Assembly (NCBI RefSeq): GCF_000147075.1
Contig: NC_014484.1
Location: 2,001,501-2,065,500, forward strand
From: Spirochaeta thermophila DSM 6192
GTDB taxonomy: Bacteria; Spirochaetota; Spirochaetia; Winmispirales; Winmispiraceae
Length of the DNA stretch: 64,000 nucleotides
Direction: 5' to 3'
In this document: positions 44,777 through 53,663 of the stretch, piece by piece
Position numbering within the stretch: the stretch's first letter is position 1
Layout: every line of letters begins with the position of its first letter
The notes under the pieces: generated by a model
Told to the model about the DNA's origin: nothing
Databases searched by the model: none
What the model saw: only the letters and a program-made list of their open reading frames with translations
Program-made: the position numbers and the translations under genes

Positions 44777-47700
44777 CTACTGCTTCGGGATCTCGAGGAT
44801 GAGTTCGACCTCCCCTCTGCTGAGCCTGGTGGCACGCGCGATCTCCTCCACGCTCCATCCCTGCCGTGCGAGCTTGATGACCGTCTCCCGCTCCGAGAGC
44901 GTGGGAGCGCCGCGATCCTTCCTCCGTTTCTCCTCCCCCTCGAGCAGGGTGCCCAGGAGCTTCACCTGCTCCTCCGCCTTCTTCGCCACCTCCTCGAGGC
45001 GGGTCTCGGTCCGGGCGAGCCACTCCCTCGCCTTCTGGAGACGCCCGGCCCGTTCCTCCATCTCGTCAAGCAGCGCATCCAGGGTGCCGAGCTTCTCCAC
45101 GGCCTCCCTTATCTGCCCCTCCTCCGACTCCACCCGTTCCACCTGGATCCTGATCTCCTCCACCCGCTCCGGGAGGGCGTTCAAGACCTCGCGGTAGCCT
45201 TCCAGCTCTTCCTCTATCTTCTGGATCATCTGGAAGTTGCGGTCCACGGCCTCGGTGGTCACCTCGAGCACCTGTCTCCGCTTCTCGAGGCGCTCGAAGG
45301 CCCGCTCCACCTGGCCCTGGGCCTCTTCGATGGCCCTGAGTCGGGCCTGGATGGCCTGGATCTCGTCGTGGCTGTCGGTGATCTGCTGGAGCTTCAGATC
45401 CACCGCCTGGGAGAGGCCGAGAAGCCGTTTGAAGTCGTCCTCGAGGCTGTCTATGCGTCTCCGCTCGGAGAGGAACCGCGCGAGCCTGCCCGACACCTCT
45501 TCCCCGAGCTTCTTCACCTGCTGGAACTGCCCCTCCATGCTCCTCGTCTCCTTGAGGTGCGCCTCCACCCTGGAGATCTCCTCCTTGAGGAGGGCCAGGT
45601 TGCGCTCGAGCACCTCCTTGAGGTGATCGGCCCGGTCGAATATCCTCGTCTGTTCGATGAAGGCCTTCTGACGACGCTCTATCTCGGTGAGCGTGGCAGA
45701 CAACCGTGCACCGTCGTCCTCGAGCTTGGCGAACAGGCGCTGCTGGAGGGTGGTGAACTGGTTCCTGGTATCCACCAGGAAGTGCTTGAACTCCCGTGTC
45801 CTGTCCTCCACCTCCTGGAGCACCCCCTCACGATACTGCTCGAAGCGATCCTGGAGGGCACCGTAGCGCTCCGCGAAGGCCTGGAATGCCTCCTCCGTGA
45901 CCCGATCGAGGCGCCCGGAGAGGGTGGCCATCCCCTCCTCCACCTCCTCCAGGCGGGCGACGAGGGCCTCCCTCCGCTCCTCGGCCGCATCGAGGACCTG
46001 CTGGCGCTCCGCATCGAAGGTCTCCCTGATGATCTGTAGGCTCTCCCCCATCTGGGATCTGAGCAGATCGATCTGGCCGGAGAGGTCGCCCCGCGCAGAG
46101 GAGAGCTTTGCCGCAAGATCCGACTGCCAACGGGTCAAGTCCTCCCTCGCGGCCTGGAGCACGGCCTCCACCGAGGTCTCGTGCTGCCTGAGACGTTCCC
46201 GCACCTCGTCGAGACGCTGATCCACGTCGGCCCGGTGGGAGAGGATCTGCTCCTCCACCTTCTGCGCATGGGCGGCGAGCTCCTGGGCCACCGAAGCCTC
46301 GGCCTGCCGTCGCAGCTCCTCGATCCTCGCTGCGATCGTCTCCTGAAAGCCCTTGAGGGTCTCCTCCTGGGCGTCGAGCCTCTCCCTCAGGCTCTGTTCG
46401 AACTGGCCCACCTGGTCTTGAAAGCGCTCCAGCTGGGAGTAGAGCCTGGTCTGGAGTTCCGAGAGCCTGGCACGCATCTGCCCGGTATGGGTCTCCTCTA
46501 GCCTGGCCCGTTCCTCCTCCTGCCGAGCTCCCACCTCCACGAGCTTCCGCTCGAACTCCTCCTCCCATGCAGCGACCCTCGCTCCCAACTCCTCGCCGCG
46601 GGCCTCGAGGTCCTTGAAGAACCCCTCCTCGAAGGCCGTGAGCCTCGAAGAGATGCGGTCGTACGCCTCCTGTTTGAGGGCCTCCACTTCCTGCTGGAGG
46701 GTTCCGAGTTCGGCGCGAACCTCCTCCATCCGTGCGAACACCGCCTCCCTGTCCCTCTCGCCGGCCTCCTTGAGCCCCTGGTAGAAGCGCTCCTGTTCCT
46801 GGCGGATACGTTCCCTGGTGGCCTCCAGCATCCTGGAAAGGGCATCCTCAAGATCCTGGATCTGGGCGCTCACGCCCTCGACCCTGCGCATCCGGTACTC
46901 CAGGTCACCCGCATACTCGGCGAGCTGGGCCTCCAAGGCGGCGAGGACCTCCTGCTCCCTCTGCACCCCCCGCTGCTCCACCGCCTTCCACATCTCATCC
47001 TGCCGCCCCTGCATCCGCTCCCTCAAGGCGCCGAGCTCGGCCTCGAGCCGCTCCTCCGCCGAGGCGAGGAGCCTGCGCACCTCGTCCGCCACCTCGCCCA
47101 CCCGCATCCCCAGGGCCGCCTCCTGTTCCTCCACCTGCCGCACCCGCCCCTCGAGCCGCGCTTCCACCTCACCCAGGCGCTCCTCGTGCGTCCGCACGAA
47201 GGCCACCACCCTACCCTCGAAGTCCCCCAGCTGGCCCTCCACACGCTCCTCCGCCCCGAGGAGCCGCTCCTGCACCTCGGCCTCCCAGCGGGCGATCCGT
47301 TCGTCGAGCTGTCCGAGCTGGCCCTGGAGACGCTCCTGGAAGGCTTCCACCTCCCGGCCGAACTCCCGGACCATACGCTCCACCTCGCTCCTCACCGTCC
47401 CCACCATCTCCCGTCCGCGCTCCTCCACGGCCGAAGCCGCTCCCGAAAGCTCCTGCTCGAGCCGAACGAGGGCCTGCTCGAGATCCTCGCGCACCTGCGC
47501 CATCCTTCCACGGCCCTCCTCCTCGAAGTTCCTCAGCCGCTCATCCACCCCTTCCACACGCCGTACCACCCCCTCCTGCCACTCCGTGACCCGCCCCTCC
47601 AACGCCGCCACTTCATCCCGAAGCCCTGCCTCGTACTCCTTCATCCGCTCCCTCACCCCCCCCATCGTCGCATCGAGCTCCCCCCTCACCCGCTCGAGCC

Positions 47701-49846
47701 AGTCCCTGCTCTCCTGGACGAACCCGTCCACATCGGCGAGAAGGCCCTCCCGGACCTCCTCGAGCCTCGCCTCGAGCTCGGTCCTGAGCCCACCCAACCT
47801 CGAGTCCTGCAGCTCCTCGAGCCGCGCCACACGCCCCTCCATCGCAGCCACACGCTCCCCCACCCCCTGCTCCAAGGCCTCCATGCGGAGGGAGAGCCGC
47901 TCCTCCCAGGACGCCGCCTCATCCAGCACCCGCTCCAGCTCCTTCTCCACCTGCTGCTCACGCTGCTGGAGCACGGCACGGATCTTCGCGAAACCGTGTT
48001 CCACCATATCCCTCGCCTCGACCCTCCGCTTCTCCAACAGCGCACGCACCTCGTCCCTGAGCGACTCCCCCTCCTCCGCCGCGAATCCCTTGAGCTCCCT
48101 GAACCGCTCCTCCAACACCCCTACGACCCGCTCCTGTTCCTCCCTGAGCACCTCCTGCGCCCGTCCCAGCTCCTCCCTGAGGCGTGCCGCCTCATCCTGG
48201 AAGGCCCGCTCCAATGCCCCGAACGTCTCCCGCTGCCGGGCCTCGAACTCGCCGGCCTGCGCAGTGAGCCGCGAGATCCGCTCCTCGAGGGAGGAGGTGT
48301 AGTCCTCCATCCTCGCGGTCCACCCGTCCACCTGCTCCTTGAGTTCGGAGAAGACCTCCTCCACCCTTCCCCTCGCCTGATCCAGTTCCTCCTTGAGGTC
48401 CTCGAGCTGCTGCACCGCATCGGCCCGCAGGCTCCCCGTCTGGGCCTCCACGTCCTGGTGCACCCTGAGGAGGATCCCCTCCACCTCCTCCCGCACCCGC
48501 TCCCTCGCTTCCTCGACCCGCTCCCCGAGCTCCTGCTCCAGCCGGAACACCCCGGCCTCCACCTCCTCCGCCTTGCCCTGCACCATCCGCTCCACCTCCT
48601 GGAGCTCCTCGTCCACCCGGTTCGCCCACGTCTCCACCTCGGTCAGCAGCTCGGAGGTCTTGCGCTCCAACGACGTACGCACCTCGGCGAGGGCCTCGCC
48701 GAGCGCCGCCTCACGACCCGCGAGCCACTCCCTGATCTGGGCATCCTTCGCCTCCAGGAGGCTCCTCGCCTCCCCCTCCCAGAGCCCCACATCGGCCCGC
48801 ACACGGGAGAGCTGCTCCTCCACCCCGCTCCGCACCTCCTCCACACGACCCGCCACCTCGCCGGAGAAACGCTCCAGGGAGGAGAGGAGCCCCTCCTCCC
48901 GCTTCTTCACGAGCGCCACCACCCTGGCGAAGGCCTGATCCTCCAGTGCGGCCGCACGCTTCGCGGCATCCTCCAGGGCCTTCCCATGCTCGGCCGCCAC
49001 GGCCCTGCATCGCTCCCGCAGCCCCTCCACGAGCCCATCCACCCCTTCCCTCTCCCGGGCGAGACGCCGTTCGAGGTCCTCGAGGAGCGTCTCCACCTGG
49101 CCGGTGAGCTCCTCCACACGCCCTCGGATCCGCTCCAGCACACCCTCCCCCTCCTGCTCGAGGGCCGCCTTGAGCTCGCCGAACCGCTCCTTGAGGAGGG
49201 CCTCGGCCTCGACCCCCAGCGTCCGCAGTTTCTCGCCCTGGCGCTCCACGGCCGCAGCGAGATCCTCCTGCCGCTCCCGAGCCGCCTCCACCTCGCGGTG
49301 GAGGTCCTCCACCTCCTTCCTCGCCTGCAACTGCACCTCGGCCTTCACCTGGGACAACTGCTCACCGTTGAGCTGGGCGAACCGCTTGAGCATCCCGGGC
49401 AGGGCCTTCTCCACCTTCTCCAGCTGGGCGGCCACCACCCGGACCCGCTTGCCCACCCGATCGATGAACTCCGATTCGTTCCTGATCCGGGAGAGGTTCT
49501 CCTCGGCCCGAGCCGTCATATCCACCAGCTCGGCGAGGACCCTGTCGTATTCCTGGATCCGCTTCTCGAGCTCACCCACCTCCCTGTCACGCTCACGGAT
49601 CTGACCGAGCCGCTCCTCCATGTAGGAGAGCATCTCGCGGAGGGTATTCTGATAGGTGTCGATTTCTATGGTGATGTCGCGGAGCCTCGCCGTACGCTCC
49701 TGGACGAGGGCGTCGAGATCCTCCTTCACCCTGTCCGCATACCTCCTCACCTTCTCGAGGCTCCGGTTGTTCCTGTCGAGCTGACGGAAGACGACGAGCG
49801 CCGCGGCCACCAGGCCGAGGATGACAATGTCCATCACGGTAATCAT
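44777..49846 (-). CDS. Giant membrane-anchored coiled-coil protein (SpiroCoCo family)
   Basis: 1689 residues. The ATG at 49846 has GGGAGGGG upstream; an ATG four codons earlier lacks it. One N-terminal membrane helix (DIVILGLVAAALVVF, residues 6-20) is followed by about 1600 residues of almost unbroken Glu/Arg/Leu/Val coiled coil with no Walker motifs, so it is not an SMC ATPase. The last 45 residues (LSERETVIKLARQGWSVEEIARATRLSRGEVELILEIP) are a helix-turn-helix. This matches the architecture annotated as SpiroCoCo in spirochaetes; the function is not known to me, presumably structural along the membrane. It shares its strand with grpE and the HAD gene. Confidence 0.92.
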   Translation of the reverse strand: MITVMDIVILGLVAAALVVFRQLDRNNRSLEKVRRYADRVKEDLDALVQERTARLRDITIEIDTYQNTLREMLSYMEERLGQIRERDREVGELEKRIQEYDRVLAELVDMTARAEENLSRIRNESEFIDRVGKRVRVVAAQLEKVEKALPGMLKRFAQLNGEQLSQVKAEVQLQARKEVEDLHREVEAARERQEDLAAAVERQGEKLRTLGVEAEALLKERFGELKAALEQEGEGVLERIRGRVEELTGQVETLLEDLERRLAREREGVDGLVEGLRERCRAVAAEHGKALEDAAKRAAALEDQAFARVVALVKKREEGLLSSLERFSGEVAGRVEEVRSGVEEQLSRVRADVGLWEGEARSLLEAKDAQIREWLAGREAALGEALAEVRTSLERKTSELLTEVETWANRVDEELQEVERMVQGKAEEVEAGVFRLEQELGERVEEARERVREEVEGILLRVHQDVEAQTGSLRADAVQQLEDLKEELDQARGRVEEVFSELKEQVDGWTARMEDYTSSLEERISRLTAQAGEFEARQRETFGALERAFQDEAARLREELGRAQEVLREEQERVVGVLEERFRELKGFAAEEGESLRDEVRALLEKRRVEARDMVEHGFAKIRAVLQQREQQVEKELERVLDEAASWEERLSLRMEALEQGVGERVAAMEGRVARLEELQDSRLGGLRTELEARLEEVREGLLADVDGFVQESRDWLERVRGELDATMGGVRERMKEYEAGLRDEVAALEGRVTEWQEGVVRRVEGVDERLRNFEEEGRGRMAQVREDLEQALVRLEQELSGAASAVEERGREMVGTVRSEVERMVREFGREVEAFQERLQGQLGQLDERIARWEAEVQERLLGAEERVEGQLGDFEGRVVAFVRTHEERLGEVEARLEGRVRQVEEQEAALGMRVGEVADEVRRLLASAEERLEAELGALRERMQGRQDEMWKAVEQRGVQREQEVLAALEAQLAEYAGDLEYRMRRVEGVSAQIQDLEDALSRMLEATRERIRQEQERFYQGLKEAGERDREAVFARMEEVRAELGTLQQEVEALKQEAYDRISSRLTAFEEGFFKDLEARGEELGARVAAWEEEFERKLVEVGARQEEERARLEETHTGQMRARLSELQTRLYSQLERFQDQVGQFEQSLRERLDAQEETLKGFQETIAARIEELRRQAEASVAQELAAHAQKVEEQILSHRADVDQRLDEVRERLRQHETSVEAVLQAAREDLTRWQSDLAAKLSSARGDLSGQIDLLRSQMGESLQIIRETFDAERQQVLDAAEERREALVARLEEVEEGMATLSGRLDRVTEEAFQAFAERYGALQDRFEQYREGVLQEVEDRTREFKHFLVDTRNQFTTLQQRLFAKLEDDGARLSATLTEIERRQKAFIEQTRIFDRADHLKEVLERNLALLKEEISRVEAHLKETRSMEGQFQQVKKLGEEVSGRLARFLSERRRIDSLEDDFKRLLGLSQAVDLKLQQITDSHDEIQAIQARLRAIEEAQGQVERAFERLEKRRQVLEVTTEAVDRNFQMIQKIEEELEGYREVLNALPERVEEIRIQVERVESEEGQIREAVEKLGTLDALLDEMEERAGRLQKAREWLARTETRLEEVAKKAEEQVKLLGTLLEGEEKRRKDRGAPTLSERETVIKLARQGWSVEEIARATRLSRGEVELILEIPKQ

Positions 49847-49865
49847 ATCCCCTCCCATACCCCCT

Positions 49866-50528
49866 TCAGGACGATCGCATACCCCGCACCCACGCGAGGA
49901 GCTCGGGATAGGTGCTGAAACTCACGTCGGCGATCGAACCCTTCGGAGGCCTGCGTACGAGGTGGGCGGTCCTGAGGCCCGCCGCATGTCCGCCCACTAT
50001 ATCATAGGCATAGCTGTTGCCCACGTAGAGGATCTGTTCCGGCACGAAACCCAACCGTTCGGCGAGGAGGAGGAAGGGCTCGGGATTCGGCTTGAGGTAT
50101 CCCGACTCCTCGGTGCACATCGCCACGTCCCAGAACCCGTCGAGCCCGAGGAACTCCAGCTTGGCCAATACGGGAAAATCCGAGAGCACCGCGAGACGAT
50201 ACCCATCCTCCGCCAGGGCCGAGAGCACCTCTCTCAGATGAGGGTAGGGCCTGAGACGTCTGAGCGATTGCTCCCATCGGGTGTAGATCTTCTCCTCGAT
50301 GAGGGAACGCGCCTCCTCCTCGGAGATGCCCATCCTGCCTGCGAGCATCCTCGCCTGTACGGCCCTGAAGTCGTCGATAGGCCGCACCCTCCTGATCTCG
50401 CTCCGTACCCGTCCGAAGTGCCACACCAGGCGAGGATGCCTCAGCCCCAGCCCGAGGGAGGCGAGGTACATCATGTAGTGCGGATAGAGCGTACCGTCCA
50501 GATCGAATGCGATCGCCTTAAGGTCCAT
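49866..50528 (-). CDS. HAD-superfamily hydrolase
   Basis: 220 residues. Motif I is AFDLDGTLYPHYM (nucleophile Asp at residue 9), motif II LAVLSDFP, motif III/IV GYLKPNPEPF and YVGNSYAYDIVGGHAAG. The helical cap between residues 15 and 85 marks subfamily I, like phosphoglycolate phosphatase and pyrimidine 5'-nucleotidases; the substrate is not predictable. ATG at 50528 with AGAGAGAGG upstream. Ends 19 nt before the SpiroCoCo gene, so both can be one transcript. Confidence 0.92.
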   Translation of the reverse strand: MDLKAIAFDLDGTLYPHYMMYLASLGLGLRHPRLVWHFGRVRSEIRRVRPIDDFRAVQARMLAGRMGISEEEARSLIEEKIYTRWEQSLRRLRPYPHLREVLSALAEDGYRLAVLSDFPVLAKLEFLGLDGFWDVAMCTEESGYLKPNPEPFLLLAERLGFVPEQILYVGNSYAYDIVGGHAAGLRTAHLVRRPPKGSIADVSFSTYPELLAWVRGMRSS

Positions 50529-50553
50529 GCAGCCTCTCTCTGGTTTTGGTAGT

Positions 50554-50582
50554 ATAATACGGGCAGTCGGTCGAAAATGCAA
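50554..50582 (-). promoter_or_regulatory. Promoter of the HAD-SpiroCoCo unit
   Basis: Minus-strand TTGCAT (50582-50577), 17-nt spacer, TATTAT (50559-50554). Confidence 0.75.
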
Positions 50583-50643
50583 GGCATAGTGCAAGTGACG
50601 GAATCTTCGAGACATAGGACTTTCGGGGAGGAATGCGGAACGA

Positions 50644-51393
50644 TCAGAGCCTCGCGATGAGGCTCGCGAGATAGCCCGCCCCGAACCCGTTGTCGATGTT
50701 CACCACCGCGAGCCCCGGGGCGCAGCTCGTGAGCATGGCGAGGAGAGGCGTCATCCCCTCGAGGGCGGCGCCGTAGCCCACGCTCGTGGGCACGCCGATC
50801 ACCGGCCTGTCCACGAGGCCGGCCACCACGCCGGGAAGGGCGCCCTCCATCCCGGCCACCACCACCAGCGCACGCAAGGAGCGCATCTCCTCGAGGCGGG
50901 CGAGGAGTCGGTTGATCCCCGCCACCCCCACATCGTAGACCCGCTCCACCCCCACCCCGTAGAACTCGCAGGTGATCGCAGCCTCCTCGGCCACCGGCAC
51001 ATCCGAGGTGCCGCCGGTGACCACCCCCACACGGTGGGGGCAGGAAGGAGGCGGACTCGCCACATGGGTACAGCACCGCGCCTCGGCATGGTACACGAGC
51101 CGTGGGAACCGTTCGAGGAGAGGCCCCAGCTGGTCCTCCCTCACCCGCGAGACGAGGAGGTTCTCCCCCCGCGAGAGAAAGACCTCCACGATCTCCAGGA
51201 GGTGCTCCGTCTTCTTCCCCTCCGCGAAGACGACCTCGCCCCGACCCGTACGCACGGGCCTCGCCATGTCGAGCGTGGAGTGTCCGAGCCGTACGAAGGA
51301 GAGCTCCTCGAGCCGGGAGATCGCCTCCTCCTCGGGCACCCGCCCCTCCCGGTAGGCGGCCAGCAGACGACGCATCCGCTCACGCCGATCCAC
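50644..51393 (-). CDS. larB: LarB, pyridinium-3,5-biscarboxylate synthase
   Basis: 249 residues; carboxylates and hydrolyses nicotinic acid adenine dinucleotide, the first step to the nickel-pincer cofactor. The C-terminal half is PurE-like: VGVVTGGTSDVPVAEEAAITCEFYGV and VVVAGMEGALPGVVAGL, IGVPTSVGYGA. GTG at 51393 has GGAGGGTACCT upstream and overlaps larE by 14 nt. No larA or other recipient enzyme is in the window. Confidence 0.95.
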   Translation of the reverse strand: MDRRERMRRLLAAYREGRVPEEEAISRLEELSFVRLGHSTLDMARPVRTGRGEVVFAEGKKTEHLLEIVEVFLSRGENLLVSRVREDQLGPLLERFPRLVYHAEARCCTHVASPPPSCPHRVGVVTGGTSDVPVAEEAAITCEFYGVGVERVYDVGVAGINRLLARLEEMRSLRALVVVAGMEGALPGVVAGLVDRPVIGVPTSVGYGAALEGMTPLLAMLTSCAPGLAVVNIDNGFGAGYLASLIARL

Positions 51394-52207
51394 AGGTACC
51401 CTCCTTGACGGACATACTCCCCGTCCTGTAGCCCTCCAGATCGAGGGTCACATAGCGGTACCCGAGTTCCTTGCACCGGGCCACGATCCCCTCCCGGTCC
51501 CCGGAGGAGAGGAAACGCTCGAGGTCGTCACCCCCGAGCTCGATCCGGGCCAGCTCCCCGTGATGACGCACCCGCACCTGCCGGAAACCCGCCCTGAGGA
51601 ACAGGAGCTCGGCCTCCTCGATACGCCTGAAGAGGGCCTCGTCGACACGAACACCGTGCGGAATCCGGGTGATGAGGCACGAGTACGGCGGCTTGTCCCA
51701 GGTGGGAAGTCCGAACGCGCGGGAGAGATCCCGTATCCGTTCCTTGGTGAGACCGGCCTCCCGCAGCGGGCTCCTCACCCCCAGCTCCCTCAGGGCGCGC
51801 ATCCCCGGCCTGTCCTCCTCGGGGTCGCTCGCATTGGTGCCGTCGCACACCACCGGATACCCGTCCTCCTCCGCCATCCGCTTGATGGCCCCGAAAAGGA
51901 TCCGCTTGCACCGGTAGCACCGATCGGGAGGGTTCTCCCGGACCTCCTCGACGAACGGCACCTCGATGAGGCGGTGTGTCAGGTCGAACCGCTGCGCGAG
52001 CTCGGCCGCCTCCGCGGCCTCCCAGCGTGCCACATGGGGCGGAAGGAGGGTATAGGCCCTCACCGCATCTTTCCCGAGCACCTCCCTCGCCACCACGGCG
52101 AGGAAGGTGCTGTCCACCCCTCCAGAGAAACCGACCGCGATCCTGCCATATCCCTTGAGGACCTCCACGAGCCTATCTGCCTCTTTTTCGATAAGAGAAA
52201 GATCCAT
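51380..52207 (-). CDS. larE: LarE, sulfur-donating pincer cofactor enzyme
   Basis: 275 residues; ATP-pyrophosphatase fold with PP-loop AVGFSGGVDSTFLAVV (about residue 26). In LarE a cysteine is sacrificed to give its sulfur; the equivalent segment here is KPPYSCLITRIPHG. ATP-binding DRCYRCKRILF and VVCDGTNASD are conserved. The start is uncertain among ATGs at 52207, 52225 and 52231; 52207 has a GGGGGCGG site and fits the family N-terminus. Confidence 0.93.
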   Translation of the reverse strand: MDLSLIEKEADRLVEVLKGYGRIAVGFSGGVDSTFLAVVAREVLGKDAVRAYTLLPPHVARWEAAEAAELAQRFDLTHRLIEVPFVEEVRENPPDRCYRCKRILFGAIKRMAEEDGYPVVCDGTNASDPEEDRPGMRALRELGVRSPLREAGLTKERIRDLSRAFGLPTWDKPPYSCLITRIPHGVRVDEALFRRIEEAELLFLRAGFRQVRVRHHGELARIELGGDDLERFLSSGDREGIVARCKELGYRYVTLDLEGYRTGSMSVKEGTCGSA

Positions 52208-52244
52208 ATCCGCCCCCTGATTCATGAGCATTTCACCCCGAAAA

Positions 52245-53606
52245 TCATAGACGCCCATCCCCTTCCTGTCCATACGCGTCTGCGAGGTACCTTCCCAGGA
52301 GGGCCCTGAGCCGGGGGATGGGTATCCCGGTCCGCCGGGAGGACGCTTCCAGGTCGCGGTACTCCCACTTGACCGAGGAAGGTTCCCCCCCGAGCGAGGC
52401 CCGCTTCAATCTGAACGTGCCGTAAGGGGTCTGGACCTCCTCGAAAGAACGCTCGAGCTCCACCTTGCCCACGGTGTGGAGCCTGCACCCGAACGTGGTG
52501 GTATGCCGGAGGAGGAGATGCACCATCCTCTCGGCGAGGGCCTGATCGGCGAGGACCGAAACCTCATGGCCCGGACGCCCCCGCTTCATGATCACGGGTC
52601 GCACCACCACATCGCGGGCCCCGGCCTCGAGGAGGACATCCACCGCCCGGCTCACATCCTCGGGGAGCATGTCGTCGACCGTACAGGAGACCACCACCTG
52701 CTCCGTGCGGGCAAGCCCCTCGGAAGCCTCCCCCAGGTAGACCCTGAGCACGTTCGGTACGGAGAGCCTGCGGGTTCCCACCCCGTAGCCCACCCGCAGG
52801 GGCACGAATGCGGGCCGCTCCACGAACCGGTCCACCACCGCCGCCAGGACGGCCGCCCCCGTGGGGGTGGTGAGCTCCCTCTCCACGAGTCCCATACGCA
52901 CCGGCATACCCTTCACGATCTCCGCCGTGGCGGGTGCGGGCACGGGGAGGACGCCATGGGCGCACCTCACCCACCCCCCGCCGAGCTGCACGGGCGAGGC
53001 CCACACCTCGTCCACACCGAGGTACTCGAGCGCGAGGGCCGCCCCTACCACATCGACCAGGGCATCCTTGGCCCCCACCTCGTGGAAGTGCACCTCCTCG
53101 GGGGTGCTGCCGTGGACCTTCGCCTCGGCCTCGGCGATCGTGCGGAATATGGCCAGCGACCGTCTCTTCACCCCTTCGGACAAGCCGCTCCGTTCGATGA
53201 GCGCAGCGATCTCCCCGAACGTGCGGTGCTCGTGATGGTGGTGATGGGCAGATCCCTCCCCATGGTGGGAGCGACCTTCGTCGTGGTGGACATGGGGGGC
53301 GTGCCCATGCCCATGGGCTGCCCCTTCGGCATGGCTATGTCCCGCATGACCATGATCCTCCTCATGAGGATGCGACCCTTCGGCATCCTCCTCCACCCAC
53401 TCCTCCACGCCCCTCACCTTGATCCGTTTCCCCTTTATCCCGGCGCGTTCCTCCTCCCACACGTCGAACTCGAGCGGCTCGCCGAGTCCCAGCAGGGAGA
53501 GTCCTTCCCTCACGTATTCCACCGGAACCCCCAGGTCGACGAGCGCCCCCAGGTTCATATCCCCTGCGATACCCACACTGCAATCGTAGTAGAGAATCTT
53601 TCTCAC
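52245..53606 (-). CDS. larC: LarC, nickel-inserting cofactor enzyme, one uninterrupted frame
   Basis: 453 residues from a GTG with GGGAGGA upstream; inserts Ni into the dithiolated pincer using CTP. YYDCSVGIAGDMNLGALVDLG opens the protein; EVHFHEVGAKDALVDVVGAALAL and CTVDDMLPEDVSRAVDVLLEAGARDV follow. Residues about 78-125 form a His/Gly/Glu-rich insert with some 20 histidines, a likely nickel reservoir. In Lactobacillus plantarum larC is read through a frameshift; here it is a single frame. Confidence 0.95.
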   Translation of the reverse strand: MRKILYYDCSVGIAGDMNLGALVDLGVPVEYVREGLSLLGLGEPLEFDVWEEERAGIKGKRIKVRGVEEWVEEDAEGSHPHEEDHGHAGHSHAEGAAHGHGHAPHVHHDEGRSHHGEGSAHHHHHEHRTFGEIAALIERSGLSEGVKRRSLAIFRTIAEAEAKVHGSTPEEVHFHEVGAKDALVDVVGAALALEYLGVDEVWASPVQLGGGWVRCAHGVLPVPAPATAEIVKGMPVRMGLVERELTTPTGAAVLAAVVDRFVERPAFVPLRVGYGVGTRRLSVPNVLRVYLGEASEGLARTEQVVVSCTVDDMLPEDVSRAVDVLLEAGARDVVVRPVIMKRGRPGHEVSVLADQALAERMVHLLLRHTTTFGCRLHTVGKVELERSFEEVQTPYGTFRLKRASLGGEPSSVKWEYRDLEASSRRTGIPIPRLRALLGRYLADAYGQEGDGRL

Positions 53607-53625
53607 CGAGTCCTCCCGAAAAAAC

Positions 53626-53654
53626 TTGAGGATTTCCCCATTCTGTCACATACT
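53626..53654 (+). promoter_or_regulatory. Promoter of the cyclase-like gene
   Basis: TTGAGG (53626-53631), 17-nt spacer, CATACT (53649-53654). The ATG is 9 nt downstream, so the leader would be about 3 nt. Confidence 0.6.
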
Positions 53655-53663
53655 GGAAATATA

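Noticed and set aside
47000-49000. Tandem DNA repeats inside the coiled-coil gene
   Set aside because: The text looks repetitive because of heptad-coded CTC/CGA/GAG-type codons, but I could not find an exact repeat unit at DNA level.
44777-49846. SMC or Rad50 ATPase
   Set aside because: The coiled coil looks SMC-like, but there are no Walker A/B or hinge motifs and it has an N-terminal membrane helix.
47186-49918. A 910-codon + strand open frame
   Set aside because: Antisense shadow of the coiled-coil gene: its Leu/His/Pro repeats are the reverse complement of Glu/Arg/Leu codons.
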